From Parelaphostrongylus tenuis (lineage: Eukaryota; Nematoda; Chromadorea; Rhabditida; Metastrongylidae): 64,000 bases of DNA. Positions 23,701-39,071 of this stretch are shown here, one piece after another. The notes under the pieces are model-generated. The model searched no databases and was not told the origin of the DNA. It saw nothing but the letters and a program-made list of their open reading frames with translations. A program made the translations under genes and the position numbers. The stretch covers positions 140,424 to 204,423 of the forward strand of contig JAHQIW010007038.1 in the NCBI GenBank assembly GCA_019055375.1, given 5' to 3'. Within the stretch, counting starts at the first letter, position 1. Every line of letters starts with the position of its first letter.

Positions 23701-26700
23701 CCCAAGCGGAGAAGTAGTCCAACTTTTCCACCCAGAAAGCCCACCTAAGTAAACCGTAACAGGAATGACCGCCGTTCGATAGCTAGTAGTCGCAAAGCGG
23801 CAATGTCCCGCTGATTCATATGAGCTGGCGACGCTGTCAATGTGCATGACCTGAGGAACCCCCGGCTAGGCTTACCTCAGAACTTCAAGGAACAAAGCAG
23901 TTAAACCACTAGCACAGTTTCGCTGTGCTAGCGCTTCGCACTGTCAGTTAAGCGAGCTCATCCAATATCCAAGTAAGTGTAGGAACAATGGTGAGAAACA
24001 TTCATGTATCATGGTCCTTTAGCTTAAAACGTGTCACTTGCATCTAACGCTAAAGATAGAAAATGAGTACGAATAAAGCCTTCTCATTTATAGACTGGAC
24101 AGTAAACTCAAGAGCAATGTTCTCCAATTATCATAATGCGAAATTGGCTCATAGTTAACCGGTTGCAGATTTGAGAATGTACTGGATCATTTCGTTATCG
24201 GATTTTTGATTGTTATTGTTGCTAATGTTCCACAAGGACTACCAGCTACGGTTATGTCACAACTACGAATCATTGCCAGAAGATTGTCTCAGAAAAATAT
24301 CTACATCAAAAAAGTTGATCTAATCGGTTAGTGAGCAATGAGCACTTTCTTCATTTGAGTCTGAAGTATTGAATTTAAATCGAACAAACAATAAGGAGTT
24401 ATACGTGTGCCAAAGAAGGATAAACGATCATGTGATCTATTTGCAACTTGGTTTTGCCCGATGTTCTAGAAGGCTTTATTTGCATTGTTTTGTTGACTTA
24501 ATTTCACTAATCAAAAATATGTTGCCAACAAAGTAGTGACAGTTGAGTGGTTACTTTGGTAGACCTGATTCTGTACTGCCTTGTATCTCTTTCACCTCAT
24601 ATGAGGATTTTTGGTACTGTTTTATTATGGCGGCGCCACTTGAGGCCTTTGTCAAAAACGTAATTTTTGCTATTGCAAACCGTTTCTGTAATTTATCGAT
24701 AACTCAGATCAAGTGAATTTCAATGGCATGTTTGATTTCTCAAATAGCTCATTTTTGGAGCTGTACCAGTCATAATGAGATTTCGCTCCTCATTCGAGGA
24801 TTTTTCACTGAATAAAAAATTTGTTGCAATGAATTCTTAATTGTTAAATAGAAAAAATTTTTCCGATTATAATGGTGTATTTGGCTTTTGGTAAAAAACT
24901 TCAAGCTTTGCAACGACCGAAAGAATATGGGGTTTTCACACTCAGACCTTTCAAACTCACTCTTCTTGTGCGAACTGCAGAGCTCTTAGAAGTTCTTTTC
25001 AAAGAGCAGACACAATTTCTTTTTCAGGAAGATGTGTTCTATCTAACAGTTAGAATTTTGTTATAAAATAACTTTTATCAGGCAAGAAATCTCCAAATGT
25101 GTAACAAAATCTTATTATGACTGGTACGGCGTTAAAAACAAGCAATATGAGCAAAAATTGCATTTTGAAAATTCACTTGATTTGAGCTACCAGATAATCA
25201 TACATTCGTCAAATAACAGCAAAGAATACGCTTTTACCGGAGGCCTCAATTGGCACCGCCATAATAGAACAATACCGGATTTTGTTCAGATGAACTTGGT
25301 GCGGCAACCTTAATCTGTGCTGATAAATCGGGAACATTGACTATGAATCAAATGGTCGTTACTGATTTATGGTACAATCGTCGAATGGTGGTTACCGGTT
25401 AGTAATATAGTCTTATTTCAATTTTTATTTCATTAATGTTGACCAAAGACGAATGCAACGCAGTACTTCGTGGTGCCCAGAAATACCCAGGGAACTGGTC
25501 TTTGGTTCGACCCGCGTCTACGTCTTGGCAAGCTCTCCATCCCTTTGGAATCAGTAAATTGGTGCTTGAATTGTCTACGAGTATTACACCTACACGAAAC
25601 TGATACATCAGGTAAGCCGCCACGTCGTGGCATTGGCCAGGTGTACTTCCCTTCGTCTCTGCAATGAGACGAATAGAGTCGAATGACTGGCGGATCTTTA
25701 AGGAAGTGATTGACGAAGAACGCTCTTTGTTTTTCTCATTATCGCTAATATTTGCTTTACGTTTTCGTTATGCTATTTGTACGTCCGTATTACAATTGGG
25801 TGCTTCTCTGTTATCTGATCGCCGTTTCGACCCTTTGCAAAAGACGTATTTTTTGGTCTTTTTCAATGTTCAGATAGTCGTTCGACATCACAAATCAAAA
25901 GAATTTGATGGCACATCTCATTTTCGAAAAAGCTTACTCATTGCGTTGAAAGAGCAGGAATAAAACTTAGCTTCTCATTGAAAGATTTCTTGCTAACCAA
26001 AGCTTTACCTTCGAAGTTTCAGCAACCGATCTATGGATCAAATCAGAATAATTTCCAATGATTTGCATGGTGTTTGTGAAGAACCTGGTATTACGCTGTA
26101 ACAGCCAAAAAAAAAGATTGAGGTTTGCAAAAAAATGGATCACTTCAACTATCTTCTCCTCACTTCGATCCATTGAGGAAAACGTATTTTTCGATCGATT
26201 CTTATGATTAACTAATCAATAGCCTGGATTAAAAGAATTTGAACGGTGCACTTCACTTTCGAAAAGGCCTTGTCATTGCGCTAAAGGAGCAAAAATACTA
26301 ACTTGTTCCTCATTAGGAGATTTGTCGCTGGCCAGGGCTTCCCTCTTATAGTTTCAAGAACCAAACGATAGATCAGATCTCAAGAATTCCAATAATGTCT
26401 TTGATTTCTAGAATGAACTTCTTAGTGCCTCATAAGAACCGAAAGAAAATTGGGTTTCGCAGTCAATGCTTTTTTTCCAGTTTTGCAAAGCTCAATCTTC
26501 TCTTGGCTATTACAGCGTGATACGCGGTCGATATTCAAAACCAAATGAATTACCAAAGCCCTTAAGTTCGATCTAACGATTGGTTAATATAACTCTAAAA
26601 GGAAAGCTTTGATCAGCGGGAGATTTTTGAATGAGGAACAAAATATTATTTTTGCTCTTTCAGCGCAATAAGAAGGCCTTTTTAGAGATTGAATATACAT

Positions 26701-29700
26701 ACCGTTCAAATTCCTTTGACTTAAGCTATCGAGTGATCATTTGATCGTCAAATACAAACACTAAGCTTTTTTGGAGGCTCGAAACGGCGATCAGATAATG
26801 GAAAAGTCCATGCAATTATTTTGTTCAAATGTATTTTGTCGTTTAAATTTCTATCATGTAGTATACATATATAATTACAATTAGTACTCATAAACTGAAC
26901 AGAGCTTTTTCCTAGACTATGAGTAATCTCTTCAATGGCGCAAATCTCGACGGTTCCAACATTGTGTTTGTTTCTGAAAATCCCGCTTCATTGCGCTGTA
27001 GCAGGGAAAATAAAATTTATTCATACTCGGAGCGCATTTTTTCTCTGGCTAATGTGTGTGAGTGGCTGTGTATCGATCGCGCAACGCGATTCACTTGTAG
27101 TACGCAATTTTTTAATCAGATTTTTGGGGTTTTTTTTCGCCTCTGAAGAAAACATTAAGATAAAACATCTGACTCTGATACTTCAAGATTCTTCTACACG
27201 CTCATACTGCTTTTCGTGCATGGGCCTAGCGGCTGGTAGGCTTAGACTTATTAACGGCTTTTTTTTGGAAATATAGAAGATATGGAAAGCCTGAGTCTCC
27301 TGAGCGATAGAACAGGGTTGTTTCTACAATTATATTGCAAAAAACCAAGGAATCTGTACAAAACAGCGAAGAAATCTTCAAATTAATAACGAGAATACGC
27401 AATGAGCGCACCGTGTGCGAAACACACTTTTAATTCCACTGCTACAGCACTATGAAGAAAGCCTTGTAAAAAAAGTGCACTTTCGAATTTGTCAAGATAT
27501 ATGCTTACAAAAGGTTTCTTAGAATTTAGTGAAATACTCTTGTTTATCAAAAAAAGGCCTATCCAAAAAATGCATTCCGATTTTTGAAGATAGCTAATTC
27601 AGTGCCTACGCCCTATATTTTCAAGCAATCTTTGCATTTGCAAGCACTTATCAATTGCACACTTAGGTTTACCGTTTTCACAAGTAATTTGAGTGTTACA
27701 AATCACTCTCAAAATTCAAATTTGTTGACTAGGGAGGTTTCTTTCCATAGAGCTCCGCCGCGATGAAGCAATTACAGTACACATAAATTACCATCTATTA
27801 CTAGATTCTCGGAAGCAATAACAAATTTAATCTCATAGCTGGCCGTTGAGACAGAAGTTTAATATAATGGCCTGCGTTTTCGCTATGATTGTCGTTGATT
27901 GAATATCGCGTTGATTATTCCATGAGTAGGACCGATGCCATTATTTAGACCACGACTGGGATTTCCGCCAACCAAATATCTTATTAAAGTACAAACATCG
28001 AAAAATGATTTGGCGGCGGCTAATCTGGGCTGGATGAGTGTTGAACCAGGACCCTACATATATTGCTTAGCATGTATATCTACCGCGCCTGATAGTTAAG
28101 AGTGACAATCCTTGCAGAACGATTAACATAAAACGATTCACTGTGATACAGTCAGTTTTGTTTCACATGTAATAATAATTTTCTAGCGATGATATATGAA
28201 AATATCATCTAAAAAATTTAAGGAGCTGGTATCGATCATAAACATCCGCATATGCGTGCTATGCGTTCGGCTGTCAAAACTGGTGAACGATTAGAGGAAC
28301 CTCTTCCTGACATTCTTACTGGTACTTCATTTTTTTTTCTTTGTTTGCCTAAAAATTATTGTGTTTAGAAAGATTCAGACTGATGGGAAGGTTTTAACTT
28401 ATGACTAAGGTAACAAAAATGTTGTTCTCCCAACGCATTACTATAGGATCGAATATCTGATGATTCAAATATGTGATCAGTATAACAACATTTTGAAGTA
28501 GATAAGTAGCTATTGCCGTATTTATATTCACTCAATTCTAATGGTTTTCTTAACATTTGGAGATCGACATAAATGAATATCTCTTCTAAATGGGAGAAGA
28601 AGGGGGAGAGCTAGTCAAGCATATGAGTCAAATGTTCACTCGCTTCCATTGCGACTGCTAATTTAGCCGTAAAGCGTCTTTTTTTTTTGTTCACCTGTTT
28701 GTATTCAATCGAATGCTTATCTAGTACAGATCATTTCAAGACATTAGGCACCAGTTATGAGCATATTCCTTCATTTCACTTCTTTATTATAGTTTTAATC
28801 ATGAGTCATATTTTGTTTATTTCTATAGCTGAGGAGCGATTTTCTATCACTGTGATGAAGTTCAAGCAGTAGTCATTTACGAATTATCAATGCTAAAAAC
28901 ATTTTGTTGAGTTCATCAAGTTTTCACGATATCGGGCGACGATGCCACTGATGATCTCTTGGTGGTCGTGGTTACGTGTTACGTTTTCAAATCCAGCGGT
29001 TTCAGTGATGTCAGTGTGTAATCGTGCACAATTCGAGAACGTACGACGTTCATCTTGTCGCGTATCGACGATACGTGCCCTCCAGAAGTCCGCTTCCGAA
29101 GCGATGCTCAGCGGACCAGTCACAAAGAACTTCACCATTGTGTGAGCCTAACTTTTCTACTCCTTTTTCTCCTACTTCGACTGGTTTTATTCAAGCTTTT
29201 AAATCTGCTTGATCCATTAAAGAATCATTATCCCATCATTATTACTAAATTATTAATGTTATCATTATCATTATGACTGCTCATATTAATACGATTATCA
29301 TCATAATAGTATCGCCAGTAGAGCAGATTAGTGGTGCTGTTTAATGTTGTATGTACAGTATCCTGGGTCGACACCGTCACGTGACTCACCAAATCTTCCT
29401 TCCTTTTGATGCGGAAATTGATATCACACTCGTCTGAAATCAATTTTTTTTCTAGTCCACAAAAGCTAATGATGTGTGATGAAGATCCGAGAACGCGTTA
29501 ACATAGTGGCCGTAGGCTATTAATATTCAATCAAGTAGCATTTAACAACGACTAGAGGACCGAAAATCCCCAGGCAGTACCTTAATTCAGCGTTTCACTG
29601 ATAGCGAGACTCATGCCACAATACACCACCAAAGCTCTTGTTCTGATAACACTGTTCCTGATACATAACGCATTGAAGCTGCCAATAACCAACCAACCGT

Positions 29701-29764
29701 TAATGGCTTCTGTCTGGTAAGCTCATATTTGCATCAAACAGTGATAAACTGACTGCCATTAGAC

Positions 29765-29816
<52 letters not shown>

Positions 29817-32800
29817 GAAAGAAAAAGAAAGATCGGAAAGAAAAAAAGAAAAAAATCTGTGGAAAGATCGGTCTTCAACTGAATCTAACGAAAACAATGT
29901 TCATGAGGAACGGATGGGTTTCTAATGCCCCATTCACGCTCAACGGAACGACAATTTCCGAATGCTCCAGTTACATCTATCTAGGTTGTGAAATCAACAT
30001 GATGAACGACCTAGCCCCAGAGTTGAGCAGAAGGAAACGAGCGGCTTGGGGAACGTTTAAGAGCATCGAAGATGTAGTGAAGAGGACAAAGAACATCCGA
30101 CTCCGTGCCCACCTTTTCGACTCGACAATTATCCCTGCCCTAACGTACAGCAGAAACCTGGTCGCTACGTAAGCAGGATGAAAGATCACTTGCCGTTATC
30201 GAACGCGCAGTCGAAAGGTCGATGCTAGGAGTATCCCGTATTTCGCAAATGAAACAAAGGATCCGAACTTCCGACCTACGTCAACGATCGAAAATCAGAG
30301 ACGCCGTTCTACACGCCAGGATATCGAAAATAAGGTGGGCCGGACACGTGATGCGCTTCAACGACAACCGATGGACGAGAGCCGTTACCGACTGGATTCC
30401 TCAGGACGTCAAGCGCTCTAAAAGAAGACCACTGACCCGTTGGTCCGATTTCTTCACGAAAGCGATGGAAGATAGATATGATGCTCAGCGAATTCCTAGA
30501 ACAAGGAGGACCCACTGGGCTACTCTTGCACGCGATAGGGAAAAATGGAAGAGTTGCTGGTACCCGCTCGAGTCACTCGACGATCAACGGGACGACAGGT
30601 GATACAGGTGATATATATATATATATATATACATGTATATACATGTATGTAATTTATATTTACATATGCATAAATTATATATGTAAACATGTATACAATA
30701 CACACGTTATATAAATATATCCATGTTTTTTCGTTCCTTGGACACATTTCATGCCCTTTCAAAGCAAGGCTTTCTCAGACGATTTACATGTGACGTGAAA
30801 TTTGGTCACTAAACTAAATTTTTTTCTCCGCCTTGAGAAAAACTCTAGATAAAACATATGATTCTGGTACTCCAAGATTTCCTCTCACATACAAATGCTT
30901 TTTGCACATAGGCTTAGACTACTTATGTTTAGGCTTATTAGCAGGTCTACTTAGCAATAAAAAATGAAGATAAAAGGTCTCAGCCCAGAAAACGCAAGTA
31001 TTAAGTTTTATCTACAATTGGAATGCAACAAAATTTGGGAGCTCTACAAAACGAGCAAGGGCCCCGATGGTGAAGTGATAGCATATGTGCCGACATGGGT
31101 GAAATTCGGGTTCACCTCCTGCCTCGTACTATGAGTTTTGTATAACACTCAGCATTCTCAGATGTGCAATCATAACCTCACAACACTACTTAAAAAGCAA
31201 TGAAGTAAGAATTCTTGCCTAAAACTCCTGAAACCTTCCGAAATTCACGCCCAAAATTTAAACTTATGCGAAACATGGAATTTAGAAATTGAAAGAATTG
31301 CAGGAAATGTCGTGGTTCGTAAAAGTACATGAGATGCTGGGTGGTGTGAAAGTAAAAGAAAACAGAATGGCACTCTCATAGCTGTTAGCTTGTTGCAAAT
31401 GAATAAATAAAGTCAATCAAACAGATTGTTGTTCATTATGGCAGCCTCGTAATAATTAGCTTTTTCGCAAAAAAAGAAGCATACTAAGATAGATTTTCTG
31501 CCGCTTGTTGTATCATGAATAATTAATTATTTCCTATAGGATTCAGCAGTAAAAATCGTTTTTATAGTGACACGCGAACCGGTCAAATATCGGAAAGGAT
31601 CCGGCCTACTCCGTCGAGGTCCGATCGTCTCTCAGCTCTCGAACAAGGCGTATCCGAGTCTACCACAGATCAACGTCAGTGTCTTACTATTTCAAATGAC
31701 AGCATCATTTTTGACGTTATTTCAATAGTTTTCGATTGCTTAGATTTCCTCTAGAACTTCACCATGTGAGATCTTATTTGGAATAGTATAAACAAATATG
31801 ATAGATCTTAAGATTTTACATTATCATTTTTTTGATTTTGTCCTCAATTGTGTGCCTCAAATGTCAGGATGTACACTCGTACGTTCTATCCTATCATAGC
31901 GGTTAGTCCTAAATCTCTTAGAATTAAAGTGAAATATTAACTCTGCAATTTGGATCTAGCAATCTAGTAAAATTCGCTTGAAATCTGTATTATAACTGAA
32001 GAAAACCCTACAAATCAACCTCCTGTCGTAAGATTACCGATTATCTTGGAGATCTTAGAAGCGTGTGCATTTTCCGCATGCAGAAAAAATGGGGCTTATG
32101 AAAAAGTGGTTCAAAAATTGGTTTTTTTTCTAAGCTCATCATGAGCAATACTTTTAGTCATTAAGCTAATGCGAAGTCATAAAAAAGGTTTTTCCGCTCA
32201 ATACTTCCCATTTTCGTTCAATCAGTTTTTTGTTAAACTCAGTGTTAGCTTGATGTTCATTAGAATCTCGATGGAAAAATGCTTTGGAAAATTATAATAA
32301 ACGATTTGTTTTCCATCTTTATCATTATTCTTATTTTTTCGTTATTTTTGAAAATTTCAGCGAAAAATCAGAAAAAATCTCGTAAGAATGACATCTACGG
32401 CATCCCTAGCGATGTTGCACTTGTGAAGTACGTCGAACTACACGCAAGTGTTGAGGGAATTCGTCAACGATATCATGTAGGTGACACGATTTATTTTTGC
32501 TCTCCTAGTGTTTCTATTTCCCTTCTCATATTAAATTTATTCGAAACTTTGATATACAAGGTTTACCTATCTTCTCGCTTCCGTGCGTGCTGTTCATAGG
32601 AAAGGAAGGGAATAAATGATAGGTGATGGAATAAAAAAAATTACTGCGAGCTAGCAGCGTAGACCAGCTCATGTTCAACATTTTCTTCAGCTCAGTCTAT
32701 GCTTATGGTGTTTTGAAATCTAAGATAGTAAAAAAATGTTTCCGTTTCTGATTTTTCTGCTTATGCTGCTAGAAATCGACTTGAGTTGACTTCCTTGCTG

Positions 32801-35800
32801 TGCAAGGTCCAATGAATACTGCCACAATTTGTATTGTTTATTTGGTGGCGGAATAATTAAGAGTGACGATTATCCCTGAAAACTCTTACCAATAAGAGTT
32901 ATTTGTTCTGTTTTTGCAGTTAGTACATGAGATTCCGTTCAATTCGATTCGACGCTGGCAACTGGTCGTGGCACGTTGTTTGGTCGACGTGGTACCGGTG
33001 AAGAATATACCTCAACCGTCAAAAGTAATTTTTTAATCTCTTTTCTTCCGATAACTTCATTGAAGTGGATTGCTGGTCTTAGCTTGCTCCACGCGACATG
33101 ACTTGTCATTTAGGATGAAGCTCGATATGTGGTGATGATAAAGGGTGCACCTGAAGTAATACTAGGCAGTTGTAAGCTGGCACGTGCCAACAGTGAAGTC
33201 GTCGACATAGACGATAAATTCCGACAGGAATGTCAGGTGTGATAGCGATAGTACTGAAGTCATGAGTTGTTTGCATTTATTAGGTGTCCAGCTAAGTTTT
33301 CGAACTTGATCCAGAAAATAAAAATAATCTCACAAAACAAATTTTTTCTTTTACCTATTTCATGCAGAATTTTCTTGCGCATCGTTTGGTATATTCTTGC
33401 ACATACTTGTCTAACAATGGATCCGTCACAGGAAGTCATTCGCAACTTACTGGCTTACGGACTTTCAATTGACGCACAATTTTCAAACTGTATTTGACAA
33501 CATCAATCGTGAGATAGGCCGCCAAGTTGTGGGTAGAACTACAGCGTATGAATGGCTTAAAACGTTTCACAATGAGAATACTGATTAGGCTATCAACAAG
33601 ATCCGAAATACCGCGTGAATTGATTGTGAAGCAATCATTGAAGCGATTGAAAGAGATTTGACTTTGTCAACCGTTGACTTGGCCGATGATTTCCAATGTT
33701 CAGACGAGTCGATCCGGAAGAAATGGCAGAATTGCATTTAGACAGACGGGTAATACTTCAATCAATGTTATTTGAAACATTCGACTACTTGAAAAAATAA
33801 ATTTTTGGATTTTCGGATCAAGTTCAGAAACTTAGTTGGATACGTGATACCTAAATTGGACACTCTGAGCAATAATATCTGAACAAAATAAAAACAAACT
33901 CTACAGGTTCAGGATTTTCTACACGTGGCATTTTATAGGCAATTTGCTAGACATTAAAACTTTCAGAAATTTTGAGCAATAAATCTTTGTGTTTCAGAAG
34001 GCCTGGGAATCACTTGGTAATGCTGGACGAAGAGTGATCGCGTTCGCCCAGGCGCACTTCAACGCACCGACTGACATGAAATTCGTCCACGGTGAATATA
34101 AATGGCCAGATAATCTGATTTTTCTTGGCATGGCAGCTATCATGGATCCACCAAGGTATGAATCTTTTCAAACGTCCTTCTGGCTAGTGGAAATGTGTGG
34201 TATTCCGTAGAAACGGTGTTATTATTGATTCAACCTGTAAGACAGCCCCAATAGAATATTTTTGGTTTTATTTTTCTCGTGACTATCCTTGGAATATTCA
34301 CTTGCTAGCGGTCGATTTCTGATACATCAGATGGCTTTTCACATTCATCATTATCATTACCATTATCACCGCGATCATAATCATCATTATGAATACCGTG
34401 CTTAGGTTGTGTTGAAGTCCACTAGTCGAGCGATTTATAACGTGAGTGTCGTGGCATATTTCTATGAAACTTAGCAACATAACAGACATGAAGATTGCTT
34501 TCATATTTAATCCGCTTTTGACGGACATTAATGCGAATTTGAACTTGTTCCGTAGCCTTTTTTTAAACCTTTCACAAGCTTACCGTTGATTTCGACTAGC
34601 ACGCTGCAATACATTTGGGACCGTACGTCTGAATTACAGTACTCACGCTTTTTAGTGACCTATCTCGCCGTAGACAGCTTTTTTGGCAACACTTTCGTAA
34701 TGAATCGATAGGTTTTCGAACAGATTTTCAGCTGCGGCCGAACTACGGATAGATGTTCTCAATGATTGTTACTTGCAAACTCTTTGTTTTTATGAAATTG
34801 GATTGGCGGATATGAGTAACAAGAAAGAAGCACAGATATGTGCTTCAAACGCCGTACAAAACCCATACAGAGAACTAGGTGTTTTCCGTTAGTCGACACA
34901 GAATTGTCAAGGACTTCTTTTGCTGGGCAAGGTCTTTTCATCAGAGTGTTAGTATGCCGACTGAAAGTTAAATCACAAAGGATACGTGCTTTTTTGTGCA
35001 AAGACCTTTCTACGGCGCTGTAGCATTCAGAACAAAATTATGTCTCACTTATTTCAATTATTATTAATCTTATATTTCGCTGAGCAAAGCTTTTTTTACT
35101 AGGCTATGGTCAACTTTCAAGTAGCGTAGTTCTTTGCTGTGACTGTTTCAGAAATCTCTGACAGCCCTGTATAAAATGAAACAATATTTTCCACGCGCCG
35201 CCCGCTTTTATCATCATCACGCTTAAGTTCTCTGGACAAAGCTTTTCCCTTATCCTATTATTAATTATTAACTATCTCAGGAAATTCAAAAATATACTTG
35301 GTTTTCAAAAAAGCTTCTTGACAACCTTCTAGCGGCGAAATTGAAGTTGCGTTTTTCCCACGCGTTGCGCGCTTATCGTGCGAATTTTCGTAATTTAATC
35401 GCAAAATCTTTCTTCGCGTCGTAGAGATTTCCAGGTTGTTTACATTGGAATTATAGAAGGAGCGTTTTTTCATCGTTTCGTGCTTAGGCTTTTTCTTCTT
35501 TTCATCTTGCCAAATAAATCCGCTATTGAGCCTAAGCCTAGCATGAGAGATATGATATGTAGAGGAATCTCCAAGTATCAGAGTCATACTCTTTATTTGG
35601 ATTTTCTGTCAGAGCGGAGAACAATCCCGAAATTTAATAAAAAAGTCGCATTACACATGTATATCGCGCCTGCTCGAACGATTGATCGCGTTTCAATCCA
35701 TGGTCCTCATATACTCTAGCCGACAAGCAAAGTGATGCATGTTTGAAGCTCATATCTTATTTTTCCGCTACGCTGGAGTGGAACGGTTCTTCCAGAGAAT

Positions 35801-38800
35801 AGGCACATTTGAATCTTTGAAACTTACGCTATCGAATGATTACTCGTAATTGCCTGCGAGAATTAGCCGCATGTTAAACACAGATCTTTTCTTTCTGCTA
35901 CAGCGCTGGAACAGGGCCCTTTTCAAAAAATAGCCACGTACAGCAGTTCCCCGAGATTTAGGCTTTCGAATGATAATTGAAAGTGCAATGGAAAGTTCTC
36001 ATCCAATGCAAAATTTTCCTTCACTATTCCGTGTCGTTCAACGGAAATGAACCAGAAAACATAACACGTGGCTAAGTAATGGGCGGGTTTTTCCACGCAC
36101 ATCAGTTAGACTACATACACGTGTTGTCCAATAGGTGGTAATATTTACAGAAGAACATATGAAAACACATACCATCAGGGAGAAACGAAAATGTGGGCGG
36201 GAGCCGAGGAATAAAGCGCTAATCCCAAAAAAACTAATGCACCGATCTACTGCCATTCAAAGGGCTCATGATCTTGATTTCAGTGCGCATTTCTATGCCC
36301 CAGCGGTCCTATGGGCTTGGCCCGTAAAAGTGGCCGCGTTTCTGACAGAATTAAAACTGCGCTGAAAATATGTTCCACAAAAATAATATCATCAGTGTTA
36401 CTGTAATTTGTTTCAGACCCGAGACTGCTGCCGCTATTAATCAATGCAAAGGTGCTGGCATTAAGGTAGCTTTGAGTTCTACTAAACAAAAACTATTCAA
36501 ATTGCCATGAATACGAGTACAGATTTACTCAAAAATAAAAGTGGTTAAAATATTGCTGTGAAAGGAGTAAGGCAAAGGTCGGTAAGTGTAGTGAATAGTA
36601 CGTGTGCCCGTGGAAAGAGTAATTAAGTTTTGACGCCCAACTGAGATTTCGAGTTTTGCTCACATCTCCTCATCCTAATGGTTATAAGAAAAGTGGGCAA
36701 AAAGGCCTTCAGTAGATATTTTCAGGCAGTAGCATTACTTCTTCTCAAAACTTTTTATCTATTGGACTAATAAAAAGCTTGAGAATTAGATCGCTAGAAA
36801 GTTTAGGTATTCATGATCACTGGCGATCATCCAACTACGGCAAAAGCAGTAGCCACTCAGATTGGACTTATCGAAGATATTAATGATAAGGTAAGAGCTC
36901 AATTTCGGATATTTATGACAACTTAAACATAATCGCTTTTGATGTTCGTTTCTGAGAATTTCCTTTGGATATTTGATACTACTATTTCTTCTAATTCCTT
37001 GTATCTATTGAATCTTGTTTTTCATTCAACACATACTTCAACTATTTGTGTTGACTTTGGAAGTTTGGCCGTGCCACATAAGACATAAACTAATTGCGCG
37101 TGGCATTCTATTTGTTAGTAAAATTATTTATAGACACTCACTGCTATCAAAAACTGTTCATTTTCTTACAAAAGGGCGGTTTTCGTAACATTTATCAATT
37201 TTGTACGAGTCCTGTGTCATAGCGCAGTGTCTTCACACATTTTAACAGTGCTTATGTAGATTGAATTTTCTTAATCTTCTGAACGTTCAACTACCTGAAT
37301 TTTACGCATCTGGACCAGAGCGATTTCATTCCAGCAGAAACCTCGCAAACAAAGGGAAATATTTCGAAAAAATCTTACTTGGTATTTTCCAAACTTCCTT
37401 CAGAGTAGATCCTGGAGAATATATACTCGTACAAATAAAACTTAGCAAGAAATCGTATCATTAACATATAGCAGGGTAGGCTAAAATCGAAGTCATCAAT
37501 GACAAAGTGAGCCACTTGTGGTCGATGGCCAATTACAGCACGATCTTTCTTCGAGTCGCATGTGTTGCAGCCAATGGCTGCGCGTTGTGTCAGACTGTCG
37601 ACCAATCCTAGCTCGCTTCATTTATCTTGATCTACAGATCAGATCACTTGCCACGGTCGTTGATTAGCTGAGACACTTTCATCCTTATACGCTAATTGTG
37701 TGGAAGGAGTTGTATTACAAAGACTTCGATGAACATGCGAAGAATTATGTTGGCATGGACACTCGCTTTAGGCTTGTTTAGCGTTTTGTGCTGCAGCCAA
37801 AAGACCCCTGTTGATTTTCGTAAAAGTTCAAAAAGTGTTCTATCGATAGTTATCATCCTTGTCATTTGTTTTCCTGAACAAGCAACAAACTGCTCATTAC
37901 AACGACGCATTTTGTCACTAATGTTGCTCCAACGGCCGCGAAAGTCGTCGCCTGTCTTATACATATCTCAAGGGTAGGTAGCAGGACTTCCCCCAAGCTT
38001 AGGTACTACTGAAATTTTCGCTGTACGTATCAGATACAAATATCGTCAGTCAGGTTTATTAATGCAAAACCACCAATATGGAAATAGATGCGCTATCAGG
38101 TCATTCTATAACTTTTGGCACTATAGAGCAAGAAACACCAAATTTCTTAACCAGAGCTAATTATAATTGCATTATTTTAAAATTGTTCATTCGCGCATTT
38201 TCCTGTGAACATTTTGCTATGCAATTTTCCTATACTTGCTTCTAGATGGAGCTGTCATGAGAACAAATTCGCTTAACACTCATGCACGAATGGTGCTTAG
38301 GAGAGAGCTAGTGAAGCGGCGTGCAAGATTAATGGAGCCTCCTGTGAACAGCCCGAGCATGACTCTTCCTTCAAACTGTTCTCTCCAGCTCTAAACTTCT
38401 CGAACTGCTTCCTAGCCGTCCTTTCCGCAACCATATCAACGCTCCAATCTCCCTAAATCTTGCGCGCCTCTTCACTAGCGTTTCCCTTAAGCGCCATTCG
38501 TGCATGAGTAGCAAGCGAATTTGTTCCCAAGACAGCTCCATTTTAACGCAAGCACAGGCAAGTTGTACACCAAAATATTCACAAGAAAATGTGCAATTGG
38601 ACGTTGCCAAATGTAGCAAAGGTTTGTAATCGATGCACTAGATTATAGTGCAGGTTCAGTGGTGTTTTTACTGTGCGGAGAAGGTTTAGTGCATTTAATA
38701 TTTGATCCCTGGATTCTTTTGGTATGATTGGATCGATGGCTAAAGATGGTTGGACTGCCATTAGTGCTGCACTGACCTTTGGGCTGTCGTGCGTTAGACT

Positions 38801-39071
38801 TCCGGATTGCTGCGCCCTTTCTCTTTGAAGTGGTGTGTTGCATTGCCAGGTTCTGTGGATTGAACTTTGGACAATCTGATCGATATCTGTTGCCAACTTG
38901 TGTCTTGTAACGGACAAGAGCACAAAACCAACGTTTTCATACGGATTATACCAAACAATGGCGTTGTACCAAACTACTTGGTAGCACCAAACAATAGGGT
39001 GGAACCAAACAATGGTGTTGTTCCAAAAACATGTAATATACATATATCACAATAACAATAATAATATAGTA

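Noticed and set aside
31546..31567. Alternative acceptor TTCCTATAG before exon 15
   Set aside because: Using it brings an in-frame TAA almost at once; the TTTTATAG acceptor at 31567 keeps the frame open.
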